From the NCBI RefSeq assembly GCF_035195345.1, contig NZ_CP136574.1:372001-436000 (forward strand): a stretch of 64,000 nucleotides of DNA. The letters are read 5' to 3'. Below, in pieces: positions 8,135 to 16,025 of this stretch (positions within the stretch are counted from its first letter, which is position 1; each line of letters opens with the position of its first letter). The translations under genes and the position numbers were made by a program. The notes under the pieces were generated by a model. It was not told where the DNA came from. It was given only the letters and a program-made list of their open reading frames with translations, and did not search any database. The stretch comes from Flavobacterium sp. (GTDB lineage Bacteria > Bacteroidota > Bacteroidia > Flavobacteriales > Flavobacteriaceae).

Positions 8135-9230
8135 ATGATAAATACAGAACAAGTCAGAGATATTATTGATCGCCTTGGTGCGTTAAGGAGGTATCTTTGA
8201 CATTGATGCCAAAACGATTGAGATAACGAATGAAGAAGAAAAAACCTTCGCACCTGGTTTTTGGAACAACGCCAAAGAAGCCGAAATTATTATAAGAAAC
8301 CTTCGCTCCAAAAAGAAATGGGTAGAAGATTATAATAAAGGTATCGAATTCTCTGAAGAACTTCAAATTATGATGGATTTCTTCAAAGAAGGTGATGTTA
8401 CTGAAGAAGAAGTAGAAACGCTCTACCAAAGTACTTTAAGTCATATTGAAGATTTAGAATTTAGAAACATGCTTTCCGATGAAGGAGATAGCATGAGTGC
8501 TGTGCTGCAAATTACAGCGGGTGCTGGTGGAACCGAAAGTTGTGATTGGGCTTCTATGTTAATGCGTATGTATTTAATGTGGGGTGAAAAACAAGGCTAC
8601 AAAATCAGAGAATTAAACTTTCAAGAAGGTGATGTGGCTGGAATTAAAACCGTAACCTTAGAATTTGAAGGTGATTTTGCTTTTGGTTATTTAAAGGGTG
8701 AAAATGGTGTGCATCGTTTGGTGCGAATTTCTCCTTTTGATAGTAATGCGAAACGCCATACTTCATTTGCTTCGGTTTATGTGTATCCTTTGGTTGATGA
8801 TTCTATCGAGATTGAAATCAATCCGGCTGATATAGATATCATAACTTCGCGTTCAAGTGGTGCGGGTGGGCAAAATGTAAATAAAGTAGAAACCAAAGTA
8901 CAATTGTTTCACAAACCAACTGGAATTCAAATTCAGTGTTCAGAAACTCGTTCGCAACAAGACAACCGCCAACGTGCCATGCAAATGCTAAAATCGCAGT
9001 TATACGAGATTGAATTAAAAAAACAACAAGCACAACGAAGCGACATCGAAGCAGGAAAAATGAAAATCGAATGGGGTTCGCAAATTCGAAATTATGTAAT
9101 GCATCCTTATAAATTAGTGAAAGATGTTCGCTCAGGTTACGAATCCAGTGATGTGGAAGGCATTATGAACGGAGAAATTGATAACTTCCTAAAAGCCTAT
9201 TTAATGATGATGGGACAAAAAGAAGAATAA
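8135..9230 (+). CDS. prfB: Peptide chain release factor 2, programmed +1 frameshift
   Basis: The protein is encoded as 8135-8197 joined to 8199-9230 (364 residues). The first frame runs 21 codons and hits TGA at 8198-8200. Slippage at CTT (8195-8197) then continues as GAC in the +1 frame. The frameshift signal is textbook: AGGAGG at 8186-8191, then TAT CTT TGA C. The second frame contains the GGQ peptidyl-hydrolysis motif in SRSSGAGGQNVNKVET and an SPF anticodon-like tripeptide (RISPFDSNAKRH). RF2 ends translation at UGA and UAA, so the frameshift autoregulates its own level. The gene diverges from threonine aldolase. Confidence 0.97.
8186..8201 (+). promoter_or_regulatory. RF2 programmed frameshift site
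   Basis: A perfect Shine-Dalgarno-like AGGAGG (8186-8191) stands three bases before the slippery CTT, followed by UGA and C (8195-8201). It has the same architecture as E. coli prfB. It implies that the 16S anti-Shine-Dalgarno can pair with mRNA during elongation in this organism. Confidence 0.95.
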
Positions 9231-9251
9231 TAAAAATACACTGTGAAATCT

Positions 9252-9291
9252 AAAAATCCGAGTTTCAGTAATTGATATTCGGATTTTTTTT
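9252..9291 (+). terminator. Rho-independent terminator of prfB
   Basis: AAAAATCCGA (9252-9261) pairs with TCGGATTTTT (9279-9288), a 10-bp stem with a 17-base loop running into a T tract. It lies 21 bases after the prfB stop. Confidence 0.8.
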
Positions 9292-9357
9292 AGAGCAAAA
9301 TTAAAATAAATGTAATGTTTTTGTATATTCGATAATTATATCCAATCAAACTAATCA

Positions 9358-10356
9358 ATGAAACAAATAACAATTGAAGCAATCAATGACGTTTTAAAGG
9401 GAACAATCGTTGGTTCAACTACAACAAAAATAACAGCTCCCGAGCAATTAGAAGTTGCTAAAGAAACTGAAATTTCGTTCATCGGAAACAAAAAATACGA
9501 AAAATTTTGGGCAACATCTAAAGCCTGTGTGGCAGTTGTTAATGAAGATATTTCTATTGAACCCGGCGAAAATAGAGCGTTTATAAAAGTAAAAAATGCG
9601 GATTTAGCTATGTCACAAGTTTTGTCAATTTTTGCACCTCCTCCACCCGTTTTCAAATCGGATATTCATCCAACGGCTACCATTGACGATACAGCTCAAA
9701 TTGGTGATGGTGCAAAAATTGGTGCCAATTGTTACGTTGGTCCAAACGTGGTGATTGGAGAAAACACTATTTTATATCCCAATGTGACTGTTTTAGACGA
9801 ATCTACCATTGGTAAAAATACTACCATTTGGTCAGGAGCAGTGGTTAGAGAACGTTGTCACATTGGAAATGATTGTATCATTCATCCAAATGCAACCATT
9901 GGAGCAGACGGATTTGGTTTCCGTCCTGATTCTGAAAAAGGATTGGTAAAAATTCCGCAAATTGGAAATGTAATCATAGGAGATAATGTAGAAATTGGTG
10001 CTAATACTTGTGTTGATAGAGGAAAATTCAGTTCTACTATATTAGGAAATGGCTGTAAAATTGATAATTTAGTTCAAATTGGACATAATTCTAAATTAGG
10101 AATGTTTTGTATCATGGCCGGAAACAGTGGATTAGCAGGTTCTGTAACGTTAGGAAATGGAGTAATCATAGGTGGAAGTGCATCCATTAAAGACCATACC
10201 AATATTGGAGATGGAGCTATTATTGGAGCTGGTTCTGGTGTAACAGGCGATGTAGAAGCTGGAAAAACATTATTAGGATATCCCGCAATTGATGCCAAAG
10301 ATGCGTTAAGGCAATGGGCTATTTTAAAAAGAATGGTCAACGATTCTAAAAAATAA
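9358..10356 (+). CDS. lpxD: UDP-3-O-(3-hydroxyacyl)glucosamine N-acyltransferase
   Basis: The 332-residue protein has an N-terminal uridine-binding LpxD domain (about 1-100), then a long left-handed beta-helix built of hexapeptide repeats (about 105-300, for example IGDGAKIGANCYVGPNVVIG) and a C-terminal helix. The putative catalytic base is His243 in LVQIGHNSKLG. It adds the second 3-hydroxyacyl chain in lipid A synthesis at the inner membrane. It stands alone here, away from other lipid A genes. Some Bacteroidota carry more than one LpxD-like gene, so this may be one of two. Confidence 0.92.
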   Translation: MKQITIEAINDVLKGTIVGSTTTKITAPEQLEVAKETEISFIGNKKYEKFWATSKACVAVVNEDISIEPGENRAFIKVKNADLAMSQVLSIFAPPPPVFKSDIHPTATIDDTAQIGDGAKIGANCYVGPNVVIGENTILYPNVTVLDESTIGKNTTIWSGAVVRERCHIGNDCIIHPNATIGADGFGFRPDSEKGLVKIPQIGNVIIGDNVEIGANTCVDRGKFSSTILGNGCKIDNLVQIGHNSKLGMFCIMAGNSGLAGSVTLGNGVIIGGSASIKDHTNIGDGAIIGAGSGVTGDVEAGKTLLGYPAIDAKDALRQWAILKRMVNDSKK

Positions 10357-10389
10357 AGTAATATTGTAATAACTATAAAATAAAAATCT

Positions 10390-10791
10390 ATGTATCAAAA
10401 ACCTTCTGCGGCTTTTATTGCTGCATCTTGGATTGCATTAGGAACTGGAATGATTGGTTATTTAATCGGATTATTCAGAGCTGATATGCTATTAAACGAA
10501 AAAGGATATTATTTCACCGTTTTAATGTTCGGACTTTTCGCTGTGGTTTCTTTGCAAAAAAGTGTTCGAGACCGTTTAGAAAATATTCCTGTAACCGATT
10601 TATATTACGGAATTTGCTGGTTTGCCACCATATTATCAATTGTTTTACTAATTGTAGGATTATGGAATGCAACTTTGCTTGCAAGTGAAAAAGGATTTTA
10701 TGCATTTTCATTCTTACTATCCATTTTTGGAGCCATAACAGTACAAAAAAACACAAGAGATAGTCAAGCTAGAGATACTAACTCACAATAA
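10390..10791 (+). CDS. YiaA/YiaB family inner membrane protein
   Basis: The 133-residue protein has two repeats of a two-helix unit. Each contains the motif GxxIGLxxxxxLxxEKGxYF (first repeat near residues 18-48, second near 84-110) and ends in a Gln-Lys plus charged segment (SLQKSVRDR, TVQKNTRDS). This is the YiaA/B domain, of unknown function. The protein should sit in the cytoplasmic membrane with four helices. It follows lpxD by 33 bases and may share its transcript. A terminator follows. Confidence 0.85.
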   Translation: MYQKPSAAFIAASWIALGTGMIGYLIGLFRADMLLNEKGYYFTVLMFGLFAVVSLQKSVRDRLENIPVTDLYYGICWFATILSIVLLIVGLWNATLLASEKGFYAFSFLLSIFGAITVQKNTRDSQARDTNSQ

Positions 10792-10820
10792 TAAAAATTA
10801 ACATTAGTTAAATTTATTTC

Positions 10821-10858
10821 AAATCCATCTAAAGAATATATTTTTCAGATGGATTTCG
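10821..10858 (+). terminator. Terminator-like hairpin after the YiaA/B gene
   Basis: AAATCCATCT (10821-10830) pairs perfectly with AGATGGATTT (10847-10856). The T tract is short and runs directly into TATTTTAG (10859-10866), a likely -7 box for the next gene, so the terminator and promoter abut. Confidence 0.6.
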
Positions 10859-10891
10859 TATTTTAGCCAACCAATAAACAACAAAACCCAA

Positions 10892-12520
10892 ATGGACATT
10901 AATTTCAATAAAAACGAAGATCATAACAAACTTTTACTTTCCGATTTAAAAAACCGATTTGCCCAAGTGAAATTAGGTGGCGGAACCAAACGTATTGAAA
11001 AATTACACGCTGAAGGAAAAATGACAGCTCGTGAACGCATTGATTATCTTTTGGATGAAAAAGCAAAAAGCATTGAAATTGGTGCTTTTGTTGGCGACGG
11101 CATGTACAAAGAACACGGTGGTTGTCCTTCTGGAGGAGTTGTTGTAAAAATTGGATTTATTTCGGGCAAACAATGTATTGTAGTAGCTAATGATGCTACA
11201 GTAAAAGCGGGTGCATGGTTTCCAATTACAGGAAAAAAGAATCTTCGAGCGCAAGAAATTGCTATGGAAAATCGATTACCAATTATCTATTTAGTAGATT
11301 CGGCGGGTGTTTATTTACCAATGCAAGACGAAATTTTTCCAGATAAAGAACATTTTGGTCGTATTTTTAGAAATAATGCCATCATGAGCAGTATGGGAAT
11401 TACCCAAATTGCCGCTGTAATGGGAAGTTGCGTGGCGGGTGGTGCTTATTTACCTATTATGAGCGATGAAGCCATGATTGTAGATAAAACGGGAAGTATT
11501 TTTTTAGCTGGAAGTTACTTAGTAAAAGCAGCTATTGGAGAAACTATTGATAACGAAACACTTGGAGGAGCCACAACACATTGTGAAATTTCAGGGGTGA
11601 CGGATTATAAAGCCAAAGACGATAAAGATGCCTTAAATAGAATTAAAAGTATTGTAGGCAAAATTGGCGATTTCGATAAAGCAGGATACAATCGTGTGAA
11701 AGCCGAAAAACCAGCATTAGAACCCAAAGATATTTACGGGATTTTACCAAAATCAAGAGCTGACCAATACGACATGTATGAAATCATCAAACGATTGGTA
11801 GATAATTCAGAATTTGACGAGTATAAAGGCGATTATGGAAAAACCTTAATCACAGCGTATGCTCGCATTGATGGTTGGGCAGTTGGAATTGTAGCTAACC
11901 AACGTAAAATTGTGAAAAATGCCAAAGGCGAAATGCAATTTGGAGGCGCTATTTATTCGGATTCGGCGGATAAAGCAACACGTTTTATTGCCAATTGTAA
12001 CCAAAAGAAAATTCCTTTAGTATTCGTACAAGATGTTACTGGATTTATGGTAGGATCAAAATCAGAACACGGCGGAATTATCAAAGATGGCGCTAAAATG
12101 GTAAATGCGATGGCGAATTCGGTAGTTCCAAAATTTACTGTAATTGTTGGAAATTCATACGGAGCAGGAAATTATGCGATGTGTGGAAAAGCTTACGATC
12201 CAAGATTAATTTTCGCTTGGCCAAGTGCAGAATTAGCCGTTATGGGTGGAACGCAAGCCGCAAAAGTATTAGCACAAATTGAAGCTTCTTCTTTAAAAGC
12301 AAAAGGTGAAGTAATTGATGAAGTAAAAGAAAAAGAATTATTTGATAAAATAAAAGCACGTTACGACGAACAAGTTTCGCCTTACTACGCAGCTTCTCGC
12401 TTGTGGACAGACGCTATCATTGATCCTTTAGAAACCAGAAATTGGATTTCTATGGGAATTGAAGCGGCTAACCACGCTCCTATTGAAAAACAGTTTAATT
12501 TAGGAGTGATTCAAGTTTAA
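10892..12520 (+). CDS. Acyl-CoA carboxylase beta (carboxyltransferase) subunit, methylcrotonyl-CoA type
   Basis: The 542-residue protein has the tandem crotonase-like carboxyltransferase domains. Landmarks are the N-terminal KMTARERIDYLLDE, SAGVYLPMQDEIFPDKEHFG (near 137-156) and VTGFMVGSKSEHGG in the C-terminal half. The LPMQ/FPDxxHFGRIF signature resembles methylcrotonyl-CoA carboxylase beta more than propionyl-CoA carboxylase. It would transfer carboxyl from biotin to an acyl-CoA (leucine or odd-chain catabolism). No biotin carboxylase or biotin carrier gene is adjacent, so its partner subunit lies outside the window. The exact substrate is uncertain. Confidence 0.88.
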   Translation: MDINFNKNEDHNKLLLSDLKNRFAQVKLGGGTKRIEKLHAEGKMTARERIDYLLDEKAKSIEIGAFVGDGMYKEHGGCPSGGVVVKIGFISGKQCIVVANDATVKAGAWFPITGKKNLRAQEIAMENRLPIIYLVDSAGVYLPMQDEIFPDKEHFGRIFRNNAIMSSMGITQIAAVMGSCVAGGAYLPIMSDEAMIVDKTGSIFLAGSYLVKAAIGETIDNETLGGATTHCEISGVTDYKAKDDKDALNRIKSIVGKIGDFDKAGYNRVKAEKPALEPKDIYGILPKSRADQYDMYEIIKRLVDNSEFDEYKGDYGKTLITAYARIDGWAVGIVANQRKIVKNAKGEMQFGGAIYSDSADKATRFIANCNQKKIPLVFVQDVTGFMVGSKSEHGGIIKDGAKMVNAMANSVVPKFTVIVGNSYGAGNYAMCGKAYDPRLIFAWPSAELAVMGGTQAAKVLAQIEASSLKAKGEVIDEVKEKELFDKIKARYDEQVSPYYAASRLWTDAIIDPLETRNWISMGIEAANHAPIEKQFNLGVIQV

Positions 12521-12531
12521 TTAATATTATG

Positions 12532-12588
12532 ATTTCACGAATTAACACTAATTCATTTTTGTATTAATTCGTGAAATTCTTTTTTTTT
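12532..12588 (+). terminator. Strong terminator after the carboxylase gene
   Basis: ATTTCACGAATTAA (12532-12545) pairs perfectly with TTAATTCGTGAAAT (12564-12577) around an 18-base loop, followed by a run of ten T. It ends at the stop of the convergent toxin gene. Confidence 0.85.
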
Positions 12589-12865
12589 ACCAATTCATCT
12601 TAGTCGAATAAATATTGATAATCAAAATTCTATTTTCTTCTATACGATATACAATTTTAAAATTCCATTTTGGAAAATAGCGAATAGATTCGTCATTATA
12701 TAAAGGTTCTTTAGGATTTCTTTCTGGAAACTTTGCTAAATCATCTCCTAAATTTAACAAAGTATCAACTACCATTTCTGCGTTTTGAGGACTATTTTCG
12801 AAAATAAAATTATAAATTGTTTCAAGAGAATCTAACGAAGCTTTTGACCAAAGAACAGATTTCAT
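12587..12865 (-). CDS. RelE/ParE-superfamily toxin
   Basis: The 92-residue protein has the ParE/RelE fold pattern: an N-terminal strand SVLWSKASLDSLETIYNFI, two helices, then strands SIRYFPKWNFKIVYRIEENR and ILIINIYSTKMNW. It overlaps the upstream antitoxin gene by four bases (ATGA), the usual toxin-antitoxin coupling with antitoxin first. ParE members poison gyrase and RelE members cut mRNA on the ribosome. The subfamily here looks ParE-like, but the target cannot be fixed by eye. Confidence 0.85.
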   Translation of the reverse strand: MKSVLWSKASLDSLETIYNFIFENSPQNAEMVVDTLLNLGDDLAKFPERNPKEPLYNDESIRYFPKWNFKIVYRIEENRILIINIYSTKMNW

Positions 12866-13098
12866 TTCTTAAAAATCTTATTTCTTATTGCTTCGGAATT
12901 ATACACATCATTTTGTTCTGAAACTTTAAGAATATCCTCTATTTCTTGCATATAATCTGAAACAGATAACAACTTTCCTGAAACATCATAAACATAGCCT
13001 TCTTGATTTAAAAGTTGGTCAATTTTATCTAAAACTGCTTCATTTTGGACATCTAATATCCTGTGAATGATGATTTTTCTGTGCGTTTCGATATTCAT
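12862..13098 (-). CDS. Antitoxin of the ParE-like module
   Basis: This 78-residue acidic helical protein is encoded immediately upstream of the toxin and overlaps it by four bases. The N-terminal part (THRKIIIHRILDVQNEAVLD) is a helix-rich segment common to Bacteroidota antitoxins of this type, and the C-terminal tail probably wraps the toxin. I see no clear ribbon-helix-helix or AbrB signature. Promoter TATCTTTG (reverse strand, 13116-13123) lies 17 bases before the ATG and faces the promoter of the RluA-like gene. Confidence 0.75.
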   Translation of the reverse strand: MNIETHRKIIIHRILDVQNEAVLDKIDQLLNQEGYVYDVSGKLLSVSDYMQEIEDILKVSEQNDVYNSEAIRNKIFKK

Positions 13099-13115
13099 AA
13101 GTAAACTGATTTACA

Positions 13116-13150
13116 CAAAGATAAATATTATTTCAATTACTTTATCTTTG
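13116..13150. promoter_or_regulatory. Divergent pair of perfect -7 boxes
   Basis: TATCTTTG is present on the minus strand at 13116-13123 (for the antitoxin gene) and on the plus strand at 13143-13150 (for the RluA-like gene), with only 19 bases between them. The plus-strand box ends four bases before the ATG at 13155. The two promoters must overlap, so RNA polymerase or antitoxin binding at one would affect the other. Confidence 0.7.
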
Positions 13151-13154
13151 CATC

Positions 13155-14822
13155 ATGTCAAAATCAATCTTCCAACCTTTCAAAACTAATATTTCAGGTA
13201 TTTCATTACCCGAAAAATTTACGTTTCCATTTTATTACGAACCGCATGAGTTGAGCATTATTGCTTCAATTGAATTGCAAGCATATTTAGAAACACAATC
13301 TGATTTTGAACACAATTTCGGTTTACAAGAAAATCAAGAAGGTTTAGTGATTGGAAAAATGTTTGGTGTTTTAGTTTGTCAAAATCAAGAAGAAGAATTA
13401 GGCTATTTATGGGCTTTTTCTGGAAAACTGGCGGGTGTGAATCACCTTCCCTACTTTGTACCAACGATTTTTGATATGTTACACGAAGATGGTTTTTTTA
13501 GAAAAGAAGAAGAAGTTTTAAATGCAATCAATCGTCAAATTGAAATATTAGAAAATTCAGACGAACTTCGAGATAAAAAAAAGCAATTAGAAAACACAAA
13601 AAACGAAGCCAATTCAGACATTCAAAATCAGAAAGATAAAATCAAAAGATTGAAGGTTGAACGCGATGAAAAACGAATTTCATTCACCAATTTATCTTCA
13701 GTAGAAATTGAACAATTAGAATTTGAACTATCCGAAGAAAGCAAAAAAGAAAGCATTTTACTCAAAAAAATGACCAAATATTGGAATTTTCAAATCGAAA
13801 AGGCTCAAAATGAAGTCAATTTACTTTTAGATGAAATCAATCAACATAAAGATGAACGTCGACAAAAATCGGGTGCTTTACAACAAAAATTGTTTGCTGA
13901 ATATTCGTTTTTAAATCAATTTGGCGAACGAAAAAGCATTGGAGAAATTTTCAACAATAATCCCCCTGCGGGCGCTGGGGAATGTGCTGCTCCCAAATTA
14001 TTACATTATGCCTTTGAACACAATTTGAAACCTATTGCAATGGCTGAATTTTGGTGGGGACAATCGCCAAAATCGGAAATTCGTAAGCACAAACAATTTT
14101 ATCCAGCTTGTAAAAGCAAGTGCGAACCCATTTTATTATCGCACATGTTAGATGGTTTGGATATGGAAGCGAATCCGTTTCAGGAAAATCCAGCAGAAGG
14201 AAAAAATATTGAAATTGTTTATGAGGATGAAATTTTTGCCGTAATAAATAAACCTGCTGAATTTTTATCGGTTCCCGGAAAAATCATATCCGATTCTGTT
14301 TATCAAAGAGTTAAAGAATTATATCCAAACGCAACCGGACCGCTAATTGTACATCGTTTAGACATGTCAACTTCGGGTTTAATGCTGATTGCTAAAGACG
14401 AAGAAACGTATGTAAAATTGCAAAGTCAATTCATTAAAAGAACCATTAAAAAACGATACGTTGCTTTATTAGATGGAGTTTTAGAAGAAAACGAAGGCTT
14501 TATAGATTTACCGCTTCGAGTAGATTTAGATGACAGACCACGACAATTAGTTTGTTACGAACATGGAAAACCCGCACAAACTAAATGGAAAAAAATTGAA
14601 ATTAGAAATAATCAAACATTAGTTTACTTCTACCCGATTACAGGAAGAACACATCAATTAAGAGTTCATGCTTCACATGAATTAGGTTTAAATACCCCAA
14701 TTGTTGGTGATGATTTATATGGTACAAAAGGCAAGCGTTTGCATTTACACGCAGAGGAATTGATTTTTATTCATCCAAAATCTAACAAAGAAATTTATAT
14801 TCAAAGAAATGCTGAATTTTAA
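13155..14822 (+). CDS. RluA-family RNA pseudouridine synthase with long N-terminal extension
   Basis: The 555-residue protein has a C-terminal RluA catalytic domain (about 350-550) with HRLDMSTSGLML (catalytic Asp403) and the TGRTHQLRVH motif. The N-terminal 350 residues are unlike a simple S4 domain. They contain a predicted coiled coil (about 120-240, rich in Lys/Glu), a PAGAGECAAPKLLHYA segment (near 273-288) and a Cys-containing WGQSPKSEIRK...FYPACKSKC stretch. Related large RluA proteins occur in Vibrio and Bacteroidota. It should isomerise uridines in rRNA or tRNA, but the site is unknown. The -7 box sits four bases before the ATG. Confidence 0.88.
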   Translation: MSKSIFQPFKTNISGISLPEKFTFPFYYEPHELSIIASIELQAYLETQSDFEHNFGLQENQEGLVIGKMFGVLVCQNQEEELGYLWAFSGKLAGVNHLPYFVPTIFDMLHEDGFFRKEEEVLNAINRQIEILENSDELRDKKKQLENTKNEANSDIQNQKDKIKRLKVERDEKRISFTNLSSVEIEQLEFELSEESKKESILLKKMTKYWNFQIEKAQNEVNLLLDEINQHKDERRQKSGALQQKLFAEYSFLNQFGERKSIGEIFNNNPPAGAGECAAPKLLHYAFEHNLKPIAMAEFWWGQSPKSEIRKHKQFYPACKSKCEPILLSHMLDGLDMEANPFQENPAEGKNIEIVYEDEIFAVINKPAEFLSVPGKIISDSVYQRVKELYPNATGPLIVHRLDMSTSGLMLIAKDEETYVKLQSQFIKRTIKKRYVALLDGVLEENEGFIDLPLRVDLDDRPRQLVCYEHGKPAQTKWKKIEIRNNQTLVYFYPITGRTHQLRVHASHELGLNTPIVGDDLYGTKGKRLHLHAEELIFIHPKSNKEIYIQRNAEF

Positions 14823-14860
14823 TTAGAATTTCTATTTATTTTGAAATATAATTTCAACTA

Positions 14861-14893
14861 TTTTTGTACCTTTTTTTAATTTGATTATATTTG
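14861..14893 (+). promoter_or_regulatory. Consensus Bacteroidota promoter
   Basis: TTTTTG at 14861-14866, a 19-base spacer and TATATTTG at 14886-14893 give an exact match to TTTG-N19-TAnnTTTG. The start codon of the T9SS cargo gene is 33 bases downstream. Confidence 0.8.
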
Positions 14894-14926
14894 AAATTTA
14901 GATATTTTAAAATATAATTTATTTTT

Positions 14927-15958
14927 ATGAAAACAACTTTATCTCTATTTTTTTTCTTTTTATTTTTTACAAGTTTTGGACAAAATGTGTTTTATGACGA
15001 CTTTTCTAATTACACTGTTAATTCAAATTTAAGTGGTCAAGGTACATGGACAAATAATTCCTCAAATCCTGCTGGATTGGGTGTTTGCTCTGGATTTGGT
15101 TGTGTTAATACACAAGTGAAAAATTTTGCTATTTCATATACTGGTTACGGCTCTTCAAATAGTGCGATTAATATTGCTCCAAGTGGAGATGCTACAGGTA
15201 CAGTCTTTTCTTCAATAAGCTCTGGTACAGCTTATTTTTCATTTGTACTAAATTTTTCTAATGCAGTTTTAGATCCTAATAATTCTAGTTCTACTGATTT
15301 TTTTAGAGTGATGGGTGCTGGTAATTATAATACTCTTTTTAGATTAAGCGCCTACAAAGTGGGTTCCAATTTTGTTCTTGCATTACAAAAAGAATCTGGT
15401 ACCAAAGTATTAACCTCTGCATTAAATTTTAATACAAATTATCTTGTAGTCATGAAATATACTTTTAATCCAGGTACTACTGACGATGCCGTTTCTCTTT
15501 TTCTAAATCCTGATATTTCATCTACTGAACCAACTCCTTCCATTACAACCACTTTAGGTTCAAATTTAAGTGAATTTACTTCGATAGATAGAATGAATTT
15601 TAGAACTAATTGGGCTGTTATTCCAACTGGTTATATTGGCCTAGTATCGGTTTCTAAATCATGGAATTCATTATTAAGTACATCAAATTTTTCTTCACAA
15701 AATAATATACCCCTAAACATTATTTCAAATGATATAAAAAACGGCACAATTTCTATAAAATTTGATCCAATAAAATACCAAAATCCAAATTATTCTATCT
15801 ATACTATTGATGGCAAAAATATTTTGAATGGAACATTTTTCAGCAATATTGAAAGCAATATTGAGAGTATTTCAATAACCTCTTTGAATAAAGGCACTTA
15901 TATTTTTGTTTTAGAAGAAAATGGACATAAAGAAACTAAAAAATTTATAATAGACTAG
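14927..15958 (+). CDS. Secreted T9SS type A sorting-domain protein
   Basis: The 343-residue protein starts with a Sec signal peptide (MKTTLSLFFFFLFFTSFG, cleavage after about residue 18-19). The body (20-260) is rich in Ser, Asn, Thr and Phe and looks like a beta-sandwich, possibly jelly-roll/lectin-like. The last 70-75 residues form a T9SS type A sorting domain, with a YSIYTIDGKNIL turn and SITSLNKGTYIFVLEENGHK...KKFIID end. The mature protein should cross the outer membrane through the type IX system and be anchored or released. I do not recognise the ligand or activity. Confidence 0.82.
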   Translation: MKTTLSLFFFFLFFTSFGQNVFYDDFSNYTVNSNLSGQGTWTNNSSNPAGLGVCSGFGCVNTQVKNFAISYTGYGSSNSAINIAPSGDATGTVFSSISSGTAYFSFVLNFSNAVLDPNNSSSTDFFRVMGAGNYNTLFRLSAYKVGSNFVLALQKESGTKVLTSALNFNTNYLVVMKYTFNPGTTDDAVSLFLNPDISSTEPTPSITTTLGSNLSEFTSIDRMNFRTNWAVIPTGYIGLVSVSKSWNSLLSTSNFSSQNNIPLNIISNDIKNGTISIKFDPIKYQNPNYSIYTIDGKNILNGTFFSNIESNIESISITSLNKGTYIFVLEENGHKETKKFIID

Positions 15959-16025
15959 TACTTAATGAGTTTAACTTTATAGTTTTACAGATATTCAATA
16001 AATTATTATAAAGTATATAACACCT

